NCBI RefSeq assembly: GCF_007049795.1
Contig: NZ_SCFY01000022.1
Span: 1 to 64,000, forward strand
DNA: 64,000 nucleotides
Direction of reading: 5' to 3'
From: Ectopseudomonas mendocina
Lineage (GTDB): Bacteria > Pseudomonadota > Gammaproteobacteria > Pseudomonadales > Pseudomonadaceae
Under the pieces are notes generated by a model. It did no database searches and was not told where the DNA came from. It saw only the letters and a list, made by a program, of their open reading frames with translations. Positions 8,126-16,638 of the stretch are shown here, in pieces; within the stretch, counting starts at the first letter, position 1; every line of letters starts with the position of its first letter. The position numbers and the translations under genes are program-made.

Positions 8126-8139
8126 GCGGAGGCTAGCCG

Positions 8140-8667
8140 TCAGGCCGATTGGCGGCTGCGCAGGCTTTGTTCGTATTGCGTGCGGTAGAGTTTGGCGAAG
8201 CCGTGCAATACCGGCATCACCACCGCCCAGACACCTGCGAAAATCGCCAGGGTTGGCCAGGTGCCCAGCGGCAGCTCGACGCCGGCGATCTTGGTGCCGC
8301 CGTAGTAGGACAGCGGCGCGGCAACCGCGCCGAGCAGGCTGGCTCGCCACCAGGGCTGGGCAGTCCAGGCCAGGCAGTGATTGAGGGTGCTGGCCAGCAA
8401 CAGCCAGAGCAAGGCCAGCCAAAGAGGGATCAGCTGGCGCTCCTCGCCGAAGTCGAACACGCCGAGGTTGAGCAGAAAGCTGTCCAGCGCACTGCCGGCG
8501 AGAAACACGCTGAGCAGCAACTTGCCTTCGGCAGCCCAACTGCTGACCCACAGCAGGTGCACACCGATGATTGCCGCCACCACCAGCAGCCAGGGGCTGT
8601 CGCCTGCGAAGACGCAGACTAGCCAGCCGAGCTGGAACAGGAGGGCATTGGCGATCAGCTTAGGCAT
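8140..8667 (-). CDS. DUF2878 family inner-membrane protein
   Basis: A 175-residue hydrophobic protein with about five membrane helices, matching the DUF2878 family often found beside cyclopropane-fatty-acid-synthase-like genes. Function unknown. It is the last gene of the nine-gene operon, and its ATG overlaps the end of the preceding synthase gene by 8 bases, implying translational coupling. From context it may help make or insert the modified lipid, which is inference only. Confidence 0.8.
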   Translation of the reverse strand: MPKLIANALLFQLGWLVCVFAGDSPWLLVVAAIIGVHLLWVSSWAAEGKLLLSVFLAGSALDSFLLNLGVFDFGEERQLIPLWLALLWLLLASTLNHCLAWTAQPWWRASLLGAVAAPLSYYGGTKIAGVELPLGTWPTLAIFAGVWAVVMPVLHGFAKLYRTQYEQSLRSRQSA

Positions 8668-9934
8668 CGAAATTTCCTAACAGAGGCGCAGGGCGAGCGG
8701 CCGGTTTGGCCAGCAGCAATTGCGCGGTGCCAATGGTGCGTTCGAGGAAGCCGCCTTCGCAATAGCAGAGGTAGAACTCCCACAGGCGATAGAAGTAATC
8801 GTCGTAGCCCAATTGCTCCAGGCGCTGCCGCGCGTGACGCAGGTTGTCGTGCCACAGGCGCAGGGTGCGCGCGTAGTGCAGGCCGAAATCTTCCATGTGA
8901 TGCAGGTTGAAGTCGGTGTGTCGGGTTACGACATCGAGCATCTTGTTTACCGAAGGCAGGGCGCCGCCGGGGAAGATGTAACGCTGGATGAAGTCCACCG
9001 ACTTGCAGGCTTGCTCATAGCGTTGATCACGAATGGTGATGGCCTGCAGCAACATCAGCCCATCGGCTTTGAGCAGGCGCGAACATTGCTCGAAATAGGT
9101 GGGCAGGAATCGGTGGCCGACGGCTTCGATCATCTCGATGGACACCAGTTTGTCGTACTGGCCATCGAGGTCGCGGTAGTCCTCCAGCAGCAGGGTGACG
9201 CGATCCTCCAGGCCCAGCTCGCGAATGCGTCGCTCGGTGTGGGCGTGCTGCTCGCGCGACAGTGTGGTTGTGGTCACCCGGCAGCCGTAATGGGTCGCGG
9301 CGTAGATGGCCATGCTGCCCCAGCCCGTGCCGATTTCCAGCAGATGGTCGGACGGTTGCAGTACGAGCTTCTGGCAGATGCGTTCGAGCTTGTTGAGCTG
9401 AGCCTGTTCCAGAGTGTCCTCCTCGCTCGTGAACATCGCCGCGGAGTACATCATGGTCGGGTCGAGGAACTGTTCGAACAGGTCGTTACCCAGGTCGTAG
9501 TGCGCGGCGATGTTGCGGCGCGAACCTTGCCGAGTGTTGCGGTTGAGCCAGTGCAGGCCCTGGATCAGCGGGCGCCCCAGGCGTGCCAGGCCGCCTTCCA
9601 TGGCATCCAGTACGTCGAGGTTGGCGACGAAGATGCGAATCACCGCAGTCAGGTCCGGCGTGCTCCAGTAGCCATGTATGTAGGCTTCGCCCGAGCCGAT
9701 CGAGCCATTGCCCGCCACCAGACCCCAGACCGCAGGGTCATGCACGGTGATTTCGGCGCGCAGAGGAGCCTGCGGGTCACCGAAATGCAGGCTGTCCCCC
9801 GCTTCATGAATCACCAGCAGGCCGTGGTGCAGGTTCTGCAGTTGGCGCATCACGGCGCGCCGCAACAGACCGGCGCCAATGCCGTTGCCACTGCGTACCA
9901 GGCTTCTCGTTGCGGTCAGGCTAGAGCTCTTCAT
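8660..9934 (-). CDS. cfa: Cyclopropane-fatty-acyl-phospholipid synthase-family SAM methyltransferase
   Basis: SAM-dependent enzyme acting on unsaturated acyl chains of membrane phospholipids, 424 residues. An N-terminal lipid-binding region (about 30-140) precedes the methyltransferase core with LEIGTGWGS (SAM loop) and the motifs AHYDLGND and MMYSAAMF typical of the family. It is encoded with DUF1365, flavin amine oxidase and SDR genes. Such clusters elsewhere are induced by light or singlet oxygen, and related synthases make methylated or furan fatty acids, so the product may not be a plain cyclopropane. It overlaps DUF1365 by 14 bases upstream and DUF2878 by 8 downstream. Confidence 0.9.
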   Translation of the reverse strand: MKSSSLTATRSLVRSGNGIGAGLLRRAVMRQLQNLHHGLLVIHEAGDSLHFGDPQAPLRAEITVHDPAVWGLVAGNGSIGSGEAYIHGYWSTPDLTAVIRIFVANLDVLDAMEGGLARLGRPLIQGLHWLNRNTRQGSRRNIAAHYDLGNDLFEQFLDPTMMYSAAMFTSEEDTLEQAQLNKLERICQKLVLQPSDHLLEIGTGWGSMAIYAATHYGCRVTTTTLSREQHAHTERRIRELGLEDRVTLLLEDYRDLDGQYDKLVSIEMIEAVGHRFLPTYFEQCSRLLKADGLMLLQAITIRDQRYEQACKSVDFIQRYIFPGGALPSVNKMLDVVTRHTDFNLHHMEDFGLHYARTLRLWHDNLRHARQRLEQLGYDDYFYRLWEFYLCYCEGGFLERTIGTAQLLLAKPAARPAPLLGNFDA

Positions 9935-10721
9935 GGGGCATGTCCTTCGCTTGCGGGCGGGCTACACGGAAGCTGCCTTCCGCGGGCTTGTGGTCGAAAA
10001 TCGGGATGCGCTTGAACAGCAGGCGCATCGCCTGCCAGTAGATGGCGGCCAGGGTTTTGCCGGTCATCCAGGGGAAACTGAGCAGATAGCGGTGCAGGCT
10101 GGCGCGGTCGAGAGCTTCGCGGTGCAGGCTGAGGCTGGCATCGAACATCTTAGTATCGCCTTGCCAGTCGGCCATGTGCACGCCAAGGCGTTCGCCGACG
10201 GCGCTGAAACTCATGCGGTATTGCAGCTCGCGCGGCAGGAAAGGCGAGACATGAAAGGCCTTGTCTACGCTGACCTGGTGACGGCCTTCGCCCTCTGCCG
10301 GCAGCACGTAGTGATAACGCTCACGCCACGGCGTATTGCTGACTTCACAGAGAATTGCCATCAGGCGCTGGTCGGCGTCGTGGCAGTAAAAGATGCTCAC
10401 TGGATTGAACGCCAGGCCCCAGCTGCGCGGCTGCGTCAGCACGCAGATGCGACCTTGCGGGCGTGTGCCCAGTGCCTGCTCCACGCGATCGCGCACTGCC
10501 TCATGCAGCGCCACGCCCTGGCGGGTCGCCTCGGGCAGGTAATCGCTCTCGCGAAAGGCGAATGGCGCCCAGCGGCCGGAGCCGGCCAGCTTTGACAGGG
10601 CGAACAGTTGCGCCTGTTCGCTCAGGTCGAGGTACAGCAGGCCCATGCGATAGCGAAAGGCATGGGCACGCGGGGCGAAGCGGCGATGCTGCACCCAGCC
10701 GCTGTACAGGGCACTGTGCAT
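9921..10721 (-). CDS. DUF1365 domain protein
   Basis: A 266-residue soluble protein of the DUF1365 family. It opens with LYSGWVQHRRFAP and has the conserved AFNPVSIFYCHD segment in the middle. No biochemical role is established that I know of. It almost always travels with a flavin amine oxidase and a Cfa-like synthase, as here. It overlaps the gene before it by one base and the synthase after it by 14 bases. I infer a step or accessory role in modifying acyl chains. Confidence 0.85.
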   Translation of the reverse strand: MHSALYSGWVQHRRFAPRAHAFRYRMGLLYLDLSEQAQLFALSKLAGSGRWAPFAFRESDYLPEATRQGVALHEAVRDRVEQALGTRPQGRICVLTQPRSWGLAFNPVSIFYCHDADQRLMAILCEVSNTPWRERYHYVLPAEGEGRHQVSVDKAFHVSPFLPRELQYRMSFSAVGERLGVHMADWQGDTKMFDASLSLHREALDRASLHRYLLSFPWMTGKTLAAIYWQAMRLLFKRIPIFDHKPAEGSFRVARPQAKDMPHEEL

Positions 10722-11968
10722 CAGAGCGTCTCTCCGAAGGCGCGTGCCACACGCAGCGCGCTGACCACGCCATCTTCATGAAAACCGTTGGCCCAGTAGG
10801 CGCCGCAGTAGTAGGTGTGCTGCGCGCCCAACAACTCCTCCCAGCGCGCCTGCGCGGCGGTGCCAGCCAGGCTGTACTGCGGGTGAGCGTACTGGAAGCG
10901 TGCGAGGATCTTGCTCGGGTCGATGGCGGCAGTCTGGTTGAGGCTGACGCAGAAGGTGGTATCGCTGTCGATGCCCTGCAGGATGTTCATGTTGTAAGTC
11001 ACCGCCGCCATCTGTTCACGCGGTCCGCCCAGGCGGTAGTTCCAGCTGGCCCAGGCCAGCTTGCGCTTGGGCAGCAGGCGCGTGTCTGTATGCAGTACCA
11101 CGTCGTTGTTGGCATAGGGCAAGGCCCCGAGGATTTCACTTTCCTTTTCGCTGGCTTGATCGAGCAGGGCCAGGGCCTGGTCGCTGTGGCAGGCGAATAC
11201 CACCTTGTCGAAGCGCTCGGCGCCCGCGGCGCTGTGCAGGGTGACGCCATCCTGATCACGCACGACGCGGCTGACCGGGCAGTTGAGGCGAATGCGCTCG
11301 GCGAAGCTGGCGGTCAGCGGTGCCACGTAGCTGCGCGAGCCGCCTTCGATGACCTGCCAGGTCGGGCGGTCGCTGACCGAGAGCAGGCCGTGGTTCTTGC
11401 AGAAGCGCACGAAGAACTGCAGCGGGAAACCGAGCATGTCGGCCAGCGACATCGACCAGATGGCCGAACCCATCGGCACGATGTAATGCTCGATGAAGCG
11501 GCGGCCGTAGCCGTTGCGCTCAAGGTACTGGCCGAGGGTGGTGTCGGCGTCGATGCGGCTGTTGGCCAGGTCGTCCAGCGACTGGCGATTGAAACGCAGG
11601 ATGTCGCGCAGCATGCCCCAGAACGCCGGCGACACCAGGTTGCGGCGCTGGGCGAACAGGGTGTTGAGGTCGTGGCCGTTGTATTCCACGCCGGTGGCCG
11701 GGTCGCTGACCGAGAAGCTCATTTCGGTGGGTTTGAAGCCGACGCCGACTTGTCCCAGCAGGCGGATGAAGTTGGGGTAGGTCCAGTCGTTGAAGACGAT
11801 GAAACCGGTATCTACTGCATAGCTGCGGCCGTCCACCTGCACGTCGATGGTATGGGTGTGGCCGCCGATCCAGTCGCCGGCCTCGAACACCTGAATGTCG
11901 TGCTGGCGGTTGAGCAGGTAGGCGCAGGTCAGACCGGCGATGCCGCTGCCGACGATGGCGATTTTCAT
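10721..11968 (-). CDS. FAD-dependent amine-oxidase-type oxidoreductase
   Basis: A 415-residue flavoprotein with the N-terminal dinucleotide-binding motif GSGIAGL (7-13) and the GGH segment used by flavin-containing amine oxidases, desaturases and related enzymes. No signal peptide or membrane helix is evident, so it is cytosolic or membrane-peripheral. In comparable clusters of other proteobacteria, homologues are proposed to desaturate or oxidise fatty acyl chains together with the Cfa-like enzyme. It overlaps the SDR gene before it by 4 bases and DUF1365 after it by 1 base. Confidence 0.88.
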   Translation of the reverse strand: MKIAIVGSGIAGLTCAYLLNRQHDIQVFEAGDWIGGHTHTIDVQVDGRSYAVDTGFIVFNDWTYPNFIRLLGQVGVGFKPTEMSFSVSDPATGVEYNGHDLNTLFAQRRNLVSPAFWGMLRDILRFNRQSLDDLANSRIDADTTLGQYLERNGYGRRFIEHYIVPMGSAIWSMSLADMLGFPLQFFVRFCKNHGLLSVSDRPTWQVIEGGSRSYVAPLTASFAERIRLNCPVSRVVRDQDGVTLHSAAGAERFDKVVFACHSDQALALLDQASEKESEILGALPYANNDVVLHTDTRLLPKRKLAWASWNYRLGGPREQMAAVTYNMNILQGIDSDTTFCVSLNQTAAIDPSKILARFQYAHPQYSLAGTAAQARWEELLGAQHTYYCGAYWANGFHEDGVVSALRVARAFGETL

Positions 11969-12720
11969 GCGTTGTCCTCGTTACGCGCCAAGCGGCGACC
12001 TATGGCCAGTTGCAGGCTGCTGGGCAGGCTGCCGAGCAGTTTCAGGATGGCAATGAAGGGGGTGGGGAAAGCGATCTCGTGCGGGCGCTTGTCCAGGCGT
12101 GCGGCGATGTGCCGGGCGGCGCGTTCGACCGGCCAGCGCATGGGCATGGGGAAGTCGTTCTTCTGCGTCAGCGGGGTGTCGACGAAGCCGGGACTGACCA
12201 GGGTGACGTCGATGCCTTCTGCCGCCAGATCGATGCGCAGCGTCTGCATCAGGTAGCGCATCGCCGCCTTGGACGCACCGTAGGCCTCGGCGCGTGGCAG
12301 CGGCAGGAAGGTGACCGAACTGCCGACGCCGACCAGGTGCGGGCGGTTGCCTCGGCGCAGCAAGGGCAGGGCGGCCTCGATGCAGTAGCTGGCGGCGAAC
12401 AGGTTGGTGTTGACCACGCGTTCGATCATCGCCGCCTCGAACTGGCGCACCTCGATGTATTCGCAGGTGCCGGCGTTGAGGATCACGCAATCAAGCGCGC
12501 CCCACTGTTGAGCGATGCGCTCGCCAATCGCGCGCACCTGCTCGGCGTCGGTCAGGTCGCCCGGGGCGACCAGTACCTGATCGCCATAGCGCGCAGCAAA
12601 ATCCTGCAGTGGGCCGCTGCTGCGTGCGCTCAGCGCCAGTTGATGGCCGCCCTTGAGCAACTCCTCGGCCAGTGCGGCACCGATACCGCTGCTGGCGCCA
12701 GTGAGCCAGATTCGTTTCAT
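11965..12720 (-). CDS. Short-chain dehydrogenase/reductase (SDR)
   Basis: NAD(P)-dependent oxidoreductase of 251 residues. It shows the glycine-rich cofactor motif TGASSGIG (7-14), the NAG motif, and the catalytic YGASK with the upstream serine in VGSSVTF. The classical SDR fold is complete. The substrate is unknown, but its place between the NTF2-like protein and the flavoprotein in the lipid/photolyase operon points to a lipid intermediate or quinone-like compound. It overlaps both neighbours by 4 bases. Confidence 0.88.
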   Translation of the reverse strand: MKRIWLTGASSGIGAALAEELLKGGHQLALSARSSGPLQDFAARYGDQVLVAPGDLTDAEQVRAIGERIAQQWGALDCVILNAGTCEYIEVRQFEAAMIERVVNTNLFAASYCIEAALPLLRRGNRPHLVGVGSSVTFLPLPRAEAYGASKAAMRYLMQTLRIDLAAEGIDVTLVSPGFVDTPLTQKNDFPMPMRWPVERAARHIAARLDKRPHEIAFPTPFIAILKLLGSLPSSLQLAIGRRLARNEDNA

Positions 12721-13139
12721 GCCAGCCTCCGCTTCAACCAGGCGATCACGCTGCCGAGCACTGGCAGATGTTCATAGAGCAGTGCCCCAGCATCGAAGTA
12801 GTCACGGTGTTGATAAACGCGCTCACGCCAGAGCAGATGCGAGCAGCCCTCTACGACGATTTCCTCGCCGCCACGTAGGCGTGGGTGGCGATAACTCATG
12901 GTCCAGCGCAGGTAGCCCTCACCTTCGGCGACCTGATCGAAGCCGTGGAACTCGAAACGCAGCGCCTCGACGTTGGCGTAGAGTTCGGCGAAATAGCGGC
13001 GCAGCGCCGTCAGCCCATGCACTTCATGCAGCGGGTCGCGAAACAGCACATCGTCGCTGTACAGCTCGCCGAGCAGATCGAGGTTGTCCTTGTTCAGCGC
13101 GGCGAAACGCTCGGCGAAGTCGTGAAGAAATGCACTCAT
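12717..13139 (-). CDS. NTF2-like (SnoaL-fold) protein
   Basis: A 140-residue protein with the nuclear-transport-factor-2-like fold: an N-terminal helix (FAERFAALN), then FRDPLHEVHG and strands containing GEGYLRWTMSY. Members are small enzymes or ligand-binding proteins, and function cannot be assigned. It overlaps photolyase upstream and the SDR downstream by 4 bases each. Homologues recur in light/singlet-oxygen gene clusters. Confidence 0.82.
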   Translation of the reverse strand: MSAFLHDFAERFAALNKDNLDLLGELYSDDVLFRDPLHEVHGLTALRRYFAELYANVEALRFEFHGFDQVAEGEGYLRWTMSYRHPRLRGGEEIVVEGCSHLLWRERVYQHRDYFDAGALLYEHLPVLGSVIAWLKRRLA

Positions 13140-14572
13140 GCCGGAACCTCCCGCGCAGAGAGGTTCTTGAACGCGGCCAGGGCGCGTTCACGTGAGCGCG
13201 CCAGATCGACGATCGGGCGCGGGTAGCCGGAGGGCGCGAACAGGCCGCCCAATGCGGACGGGTCATGGATATCACGCTTGTTCAGACCAGCCAGTTCCGG
13301 CACCCACTGGCGAATGAACTGGCCATCGGGATCGAATTTCTGCGACTGGCTGATCGGGTTGAAAATGCGGAAGTAGGGCGCTGCGTCGGTGCCGGTGGAG
13401 GCGCTCCACTGCCAGCCACCGTTGTTCGCGGCCAGGTCGCCGTCGATCAGGTGGCGCATGAAGAAACGCTCGCCTTCGCGCCAGTCGATCAGCAGGTTCT
13501 TGGTCAGGAACATGGCCACGATCATGCGCAGGCGATTGTGCATCCAGCCGGTTTCCAGCAGTTGGCGCATGGCGGCATCGATGATCGGCAAGCCGGTGCG
13601 GCCCTCTTGCCAGGCGGCCAGCTCCTCCGGTGCGTCACGCCATGGCAGCGCCTCGGTTTCCAGGTGGAAGGCGCGGTGACGCGATACCCGTGGATAGCCG
13701 ACCAATGTGTGCTTGTAGAACTCACGCCAGAGCAGTTCGTTGATCCAGGTAACGATGCCTGGGTTGCCACTGTCGAACTCACCCTGATTGGCGGCGAGCG
13801 CGGCGTGCAGGCACTGCCGTGGCGATACGACGCCGGCTGCCAGGTAGGCTGACAACTGGCTGGTGCCAGGCTTGGCGGGGAAGTCGCGTTCGTCCTTGTA
13901 GTAGGCCACCTGCTCGTCGCTAAAGCGCTGCAGGCGCAGCAGGGCAGCCTCCTCTCCGGCGGGCCAGAGCAGGCGCAGGCTGTCGCTGGGCGTAGCGAAA
14001 CCCTCTACGGTTTCGGGTACCGCGTCACTGCCGATGGCCAGCGGCGTTTGCGCCTTCGCAGGGGCGATCAATGTCGGCAGGGTCGTGTGCAGGCGCTCGT
14101 AGCACACCTTGCGGAACTGGCTGTAGACCTGGAAGTAGCCGCCGGAGCGGGTCAGTACGCTGCCAGGTTTGAAGAACAGCTGATCGAGGTGGCTGTGCCA
14201 GGCGATGGCCTGCTGGCCGAGGTAGGCACAGACCTGCTGATCGCGCTGGCTCTCGTTGATGCCGTACTCCTCGTTGACGTGCACGGCGCTGATGTCGTGT
14301 TCATGGCAGACCTCGGCGACCTGCAGCGGCGCCTCGCTCCAGTCGTGGCAGTGGCGTACCAGTAGCGGCACATTGAGCGCCGCCAGGGCCTTGCTCAGCT
14401 CCGCGAGGTTGCGCAGCCAGAAGTCCACCTTGCTCGCGGCGTCGTCATGGCGCTGCCACTGGCCGGGCGTGACCAGATACAGCGCGATGGTCGCGCCGCT
14501 GCTCATGGCGTGGCTCAGGGCGGTGTTGTCCTGGGTGCGCAGGTCGCTGCGAAACCACATCAGTTGCTGCAT
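13136..14572 (-). CDS. phrB: Deoxyribodipyrimidine photolyase (CPD photolyase)
   Basis: Light-driven DNA repair enzyme that splits cyclobutane pyrimidine dimers using FADH-, with an antenna cofactor. The 478-residue length is normal for class I. The N-terminal alpha/beta antenna domain begins WFRSDLRTQDN. The C-terminal FAD domain contains the conserved WINELLWREFY, GLPIIDAAMRQL and NRLRMI segments, and the NNGGWQWSASTGTDAAPYFRIFNP block. It overlaps the merR gene by 13 bases upstream and the NTF2-like gene by 4 downstream. A photolyase in a MerR/LitR operon fits light induction. Confidence 0.96.
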   Translation of the reverse strand: MQQLMWFRSDLRTQDNTALSHAMSSGATIALYLVTPGQWQRHDDAASKVDFWLRNLAELSKALAALNVPLLVRHCHDWSEAPLQVAEVCHEHDISAVHVNEEYGINESQRDQQVCAYLGQQAIAWHSHLDQLFFKPGSVLTRSGGYFQVYSQFRKVCYERLHTTLPTLIAPAKAQTPLAIGSDAVPETVEGFATPSDSLRLLWPAGEEAALLRLQRFSDEQVAYYKDERDFPAKPGTSQLSAYLAAGVVSPRQCLHAALAANQGEFDSGNPGIVTWINELLWREFYKHTLVGYPRVSRHRAFHLETEALPWRDAPEELAAWQEGRTGLPIIDAAMRQLLETGWMHNRLRMIVAMFLTKNLLIDWREGERFFMRHLIDGDLAANNGGWQWSASTGTDAAPYFRIFNPISQSQKFDPDGQFIRQWVPELAGLNKRDIHDPSALGGLFAPSGYPRPIVDLARSRERALAAFKNLSAREVPA

Positions 14573-15516
14573 GGGGGGACCTCTTGTGCACCGAGCAAGC
14601 CACGGTGCAATAGCCAGGCGTGCGCGTTGAGCGGGTCGCTGGCCGATTCCAGATCAGTCAACGAGTCGCGGTGAATGTGGGCGGCGGGGCCAGCGAGCAA
14701 CAGCGGCACCTGGCATTGTTCGGCCAGCCGGGGTAACTGGCGGCGCACCAGGGCACCGTCCAGGGCTTCTTCGGCGTATAGCAGCACGGCGCGCGGGGCG
14801 ATGTGCTCCAGCGCCGTCAACAGTTCGTTGGGCGGTAGCGGCCAATCGAACACCTCTACCGGGCAATCACTGGCGCTGGCCAGCCAGGCGCACAACCACA
14901 GGCCCGGTTCCATCGGTGCCTCGCCGAGGTTGATCAGCAGCAGCGGCGCGCCACCGACCTGGCGATTGCAGTGGTAAATGCGGGTGGCCAGCTTGCTGCG
15001 CAGCCAGGAGAGGAAGAACACCTGCTCGGCACGTGCGCCGAACTGACCTTGCCAGCGCTGACGCAATTCACCCAGCAGTGGCCACAGCAGCTGTTCCACC
15101 AGGGTGCTGGCCGGGTAGAGCGCCAGTGCCGAGTTGAAGCGGTCGTCGAGCCGTCGCTCGTTGAGCTGGGCGATACAGCCGAGCAGTTCGTTGCGCTGAC
15201 GTGACCAGGTATCGGTAGTAGTGGCTTGCGGCACCTGCTCATGGTCGAGCAGCGCCTTGACCTGACCGACTGCAACGCCGCGCGCCAGCCAGGCGAGAAT
15301 GGCGTTGATGCGCACGAGGTTGGCCGGCGAATAGAGGCGGTGCCCCTTGGGTGTGCGGTACGGCACGATCAGGCCATAGCGGCGTTCCCAGGCGCGCAGG
15401 GTCACGGCGTTGATGCCGGTGCTGCGGGCTACCTCGCGGATCGGCAGGTAGCCCTCGTCGAGCGCCTGGCGGTAGTCGTGGCCGGTTTCTTCTTCGGCGA
15501 TGGTTTCGCTGGTCAT
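14560..15516 (-). CDS. MerR-family regulator, LitR/CarH-like with degenerate B12 pocket
   Basis: A 318-residue repressor-type protein. A MerR winged helix (about 24-92, IREVARSTGINAVTLRAWERRYG) precedes a helical and alpha/beta C-terminal part resembling CarH/LitR. In B12-LitR the cap has W-x9-E-H. Here W171 is followed by Y181-H182, so the glutamate is lost, and the D/E-x-H-x-x-G cobalt-ligand motif aligns with APMEPG (about 200-205), which lacks the histidine. This fits class II LitR, reported in P. putida to act without B12 and together with a LOV protein. It probably controls its own operon through the sites at 16492-16565. Confidence 0.85.
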   Translation of the reverse strand: MTSETIAEEETGHDYRQALDEGYLPIREVARSTGINAVTLRAWERRYGLIVPYRTPKGHRLYSPANLVRINAILAWLARGVAVGQVKALLDHEQVPQATTTDTWSRQRNELLGCIAQLNERRLDDRFNSALALYPASTLVEQLLWPLLGELRQRWQGQFGARAEQVFFLSWLRSKLATRIYHCNRQVGGAPLLLINLGEAPMEPGLWLCAWLASASDCPVEVFDWPLPPNELLTALEHIAPRAVLLYAEEALDGALVRRQLPRLAEQCQVPLLLAGPAAHIHRDSLTDLESASDPLNAHAWLLHRGLLGAQEVPPCSN

Positions 15517-15520
15517 GGCA

Positions 15521-16471
15521 TCACAGCGCGTTGCGCAGGCTGAGTGGCTCGGGGTGCGGCTGCAGATACGCCTGCTCGGCGATGTAGCGATCCGGGTGAC
15601 GGCGGAAGTGGTGCTTGAGCAGCGTCAGAGGTACCACCAGCGGCACGATACCCTCGCGGTATTGACCGATCAGTTGCTGCATCTCCTGCTTCTCGTCGGC
15701 ACTCAGAGTGCGTTTGAGGTAGCCGCTCAGGTGCTGCAGCACATTGCTGTGGGTGCCACGGGTGGCGCATTTCTTCAGCGCGCTCATCAGTTCGCTGAAA
15801 TAGCGCGGCGCCAACTCGCCCAGGTCGTGCTGGCTGAGGTCGCCGAGCATGCGCCCGAGCGACTTGTAGCGCACCGGATCGGTGGCCATCAGCAGGTACT
15901 TGTAGCGCGAGTGGAAGGCGATCAGTGAACGGCGCGTCAGACCCTGCAGCAGCAGGCGTTGCCATTCGGCGTGGGCGTAAACGCGGGTGATGAAGTTCTC
16001 GCGCAGGACCGGGTCGTTGAGGCGACCGTCTTCTTCCACCGGCAGATCCGGGTGCCGCGCGCAGAAGGCGGCGGCGAAGATGCCGCGGCCCGGCTCGCTC
16101 GGGCGTCCGCCTTCCTGGTAGACCTTGACCCGCTCCAGGCCGCAGGAGGGCGACTGCTGCATGAAGATGTAGCCGCTGATGCCTTGCAGCTCGTTGGCCA
16201 TGCGCTCGCCGTAGGCGGCCAGGGCATCGGTGACGTCGCGCGCGCGGTCGACGGTGCCGACAGCACGCGGCGCATGTGGGGCGCCAACCAGACGAATCGG
16301 TTCCCTCGGGATCGACATGCCGATGCCGACCTCGGGGCAAACCGGGATGAAATCGAAGTGTTCGGTGAGGCTGCGGCTGCACAGGCGCGACAGCTTGTGG
16401 CCGCCGTTATAGCGGACTTCGGCGCCCAGCAGGCAGGCGCTGATACCCAGTTTGGCTTTGCTCGCTTGCAT
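15521..16471 (-). CDS. YbgA-like DUF523 and DUF1722 protein
   Basis: A 316-residue two-domain protein. The DUF523 part (about 5-150) begins GISACLLGAEVRYNGGHK and has PVCPEVGIGM and QQSPSCGL, with conserved cysteines suggesting a metal or Fe-S site. The DUF1722 part (about 190-300) contains HSRYKYLLMATDP. In E. coli ybgA lies directly upstream of phr, and the pairing is widespread, suggesting a role linked to photolyase, though its activity is not established. It is the first gene of the operon, and the merR start is only 4 bases after its stop. Confidence 0.88.
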   Translation of the reverse strand: MQASKAKLGISACLLGAEVRYNGGHKLSRLCSRSLTEHFDFIPVCPEVGIGMSIPREPIRLVGAPHAPRAVGTVDRARDVTDALAAYGERMANELQGISGYIFMQQSPSCGLERVKVYQEGGRPSEPGRGIFAAAFCARHPDLPVEEDGRLNDPVLRENFITRVYAHAEWQRLLLQGLTRRSLIAFHSRYKYLLMATDPVRYKSLGRMLGDLSQHDLGELAPRYFSELMSALKKCATRGTHSNVLQHLSGYLKRTLSADEKQEMQQLIGQYREGIVPLVVPLTLLKHHFRRHPDRYIAEQAYLQPHPEPLSLRNAL

Positions 16472-16491
16472 AACCTGACCTCGTTAGACCT

Positions 16492-16515
16492 TGTACATGA
16501 AGCAATCCATGTACA
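16492..16515. promoter_or_regulatory. LitR-type operator O1 (TGTACA-N12-TGTACA)
   Basis: Perfect match to T(G/A)TACA-N12-TGTA(C/T)A, the motif I recall for class II LitR of P. putida. The half-sites are TGTACA 16492-16497 and TGTACA 16510-16515, and the dyad extends to TTGTACATG/CATGTACAA. It lies between the predicted -10 and the ybgA start codon. Confidence 0.8.
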
Positions 16516-16525
16516 ACTTGTGTCT

Positions 16526-16553
16526 ATCATAGGTGTGTAGTTATACAAGTCAA
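16526..16553 (-). promoter_or_regulatory. Predicted sigma-70 promoter of the light operon
   Basis: On the minus strand, -35 TTGACT (16553-16548) and -10 TATGAT (16531-16526) are separated by 16 bases. The -35 lies inside operator O2, and O1 lies just downstream of the -10, so a bound repressor would block it. Confidence 0.65.
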
Positions 16554-16565
16554 ATTATTTGTATA
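16542..16565. promoter_or_regulatory. LitR-type operator O2 (TATACA-N12-TGTATA)
   Basis: Half-sites TATACA (16542-16547) and TGTATA (16560-16565) are separated by exactly 12 bases, again an exact match to the class II LitR motif. The site covers the predicted -35 of the ybgA-merR-phrB operon. Confidence 0.78.
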
Positions 16566-16638
16566 GGTTTGGTGTTGGTTTCTTGTGCGGGCAAGCGGTG
16601 TCTGCCCGTGGGGGCATCACAGGCCAGCGCCCTGGGGG

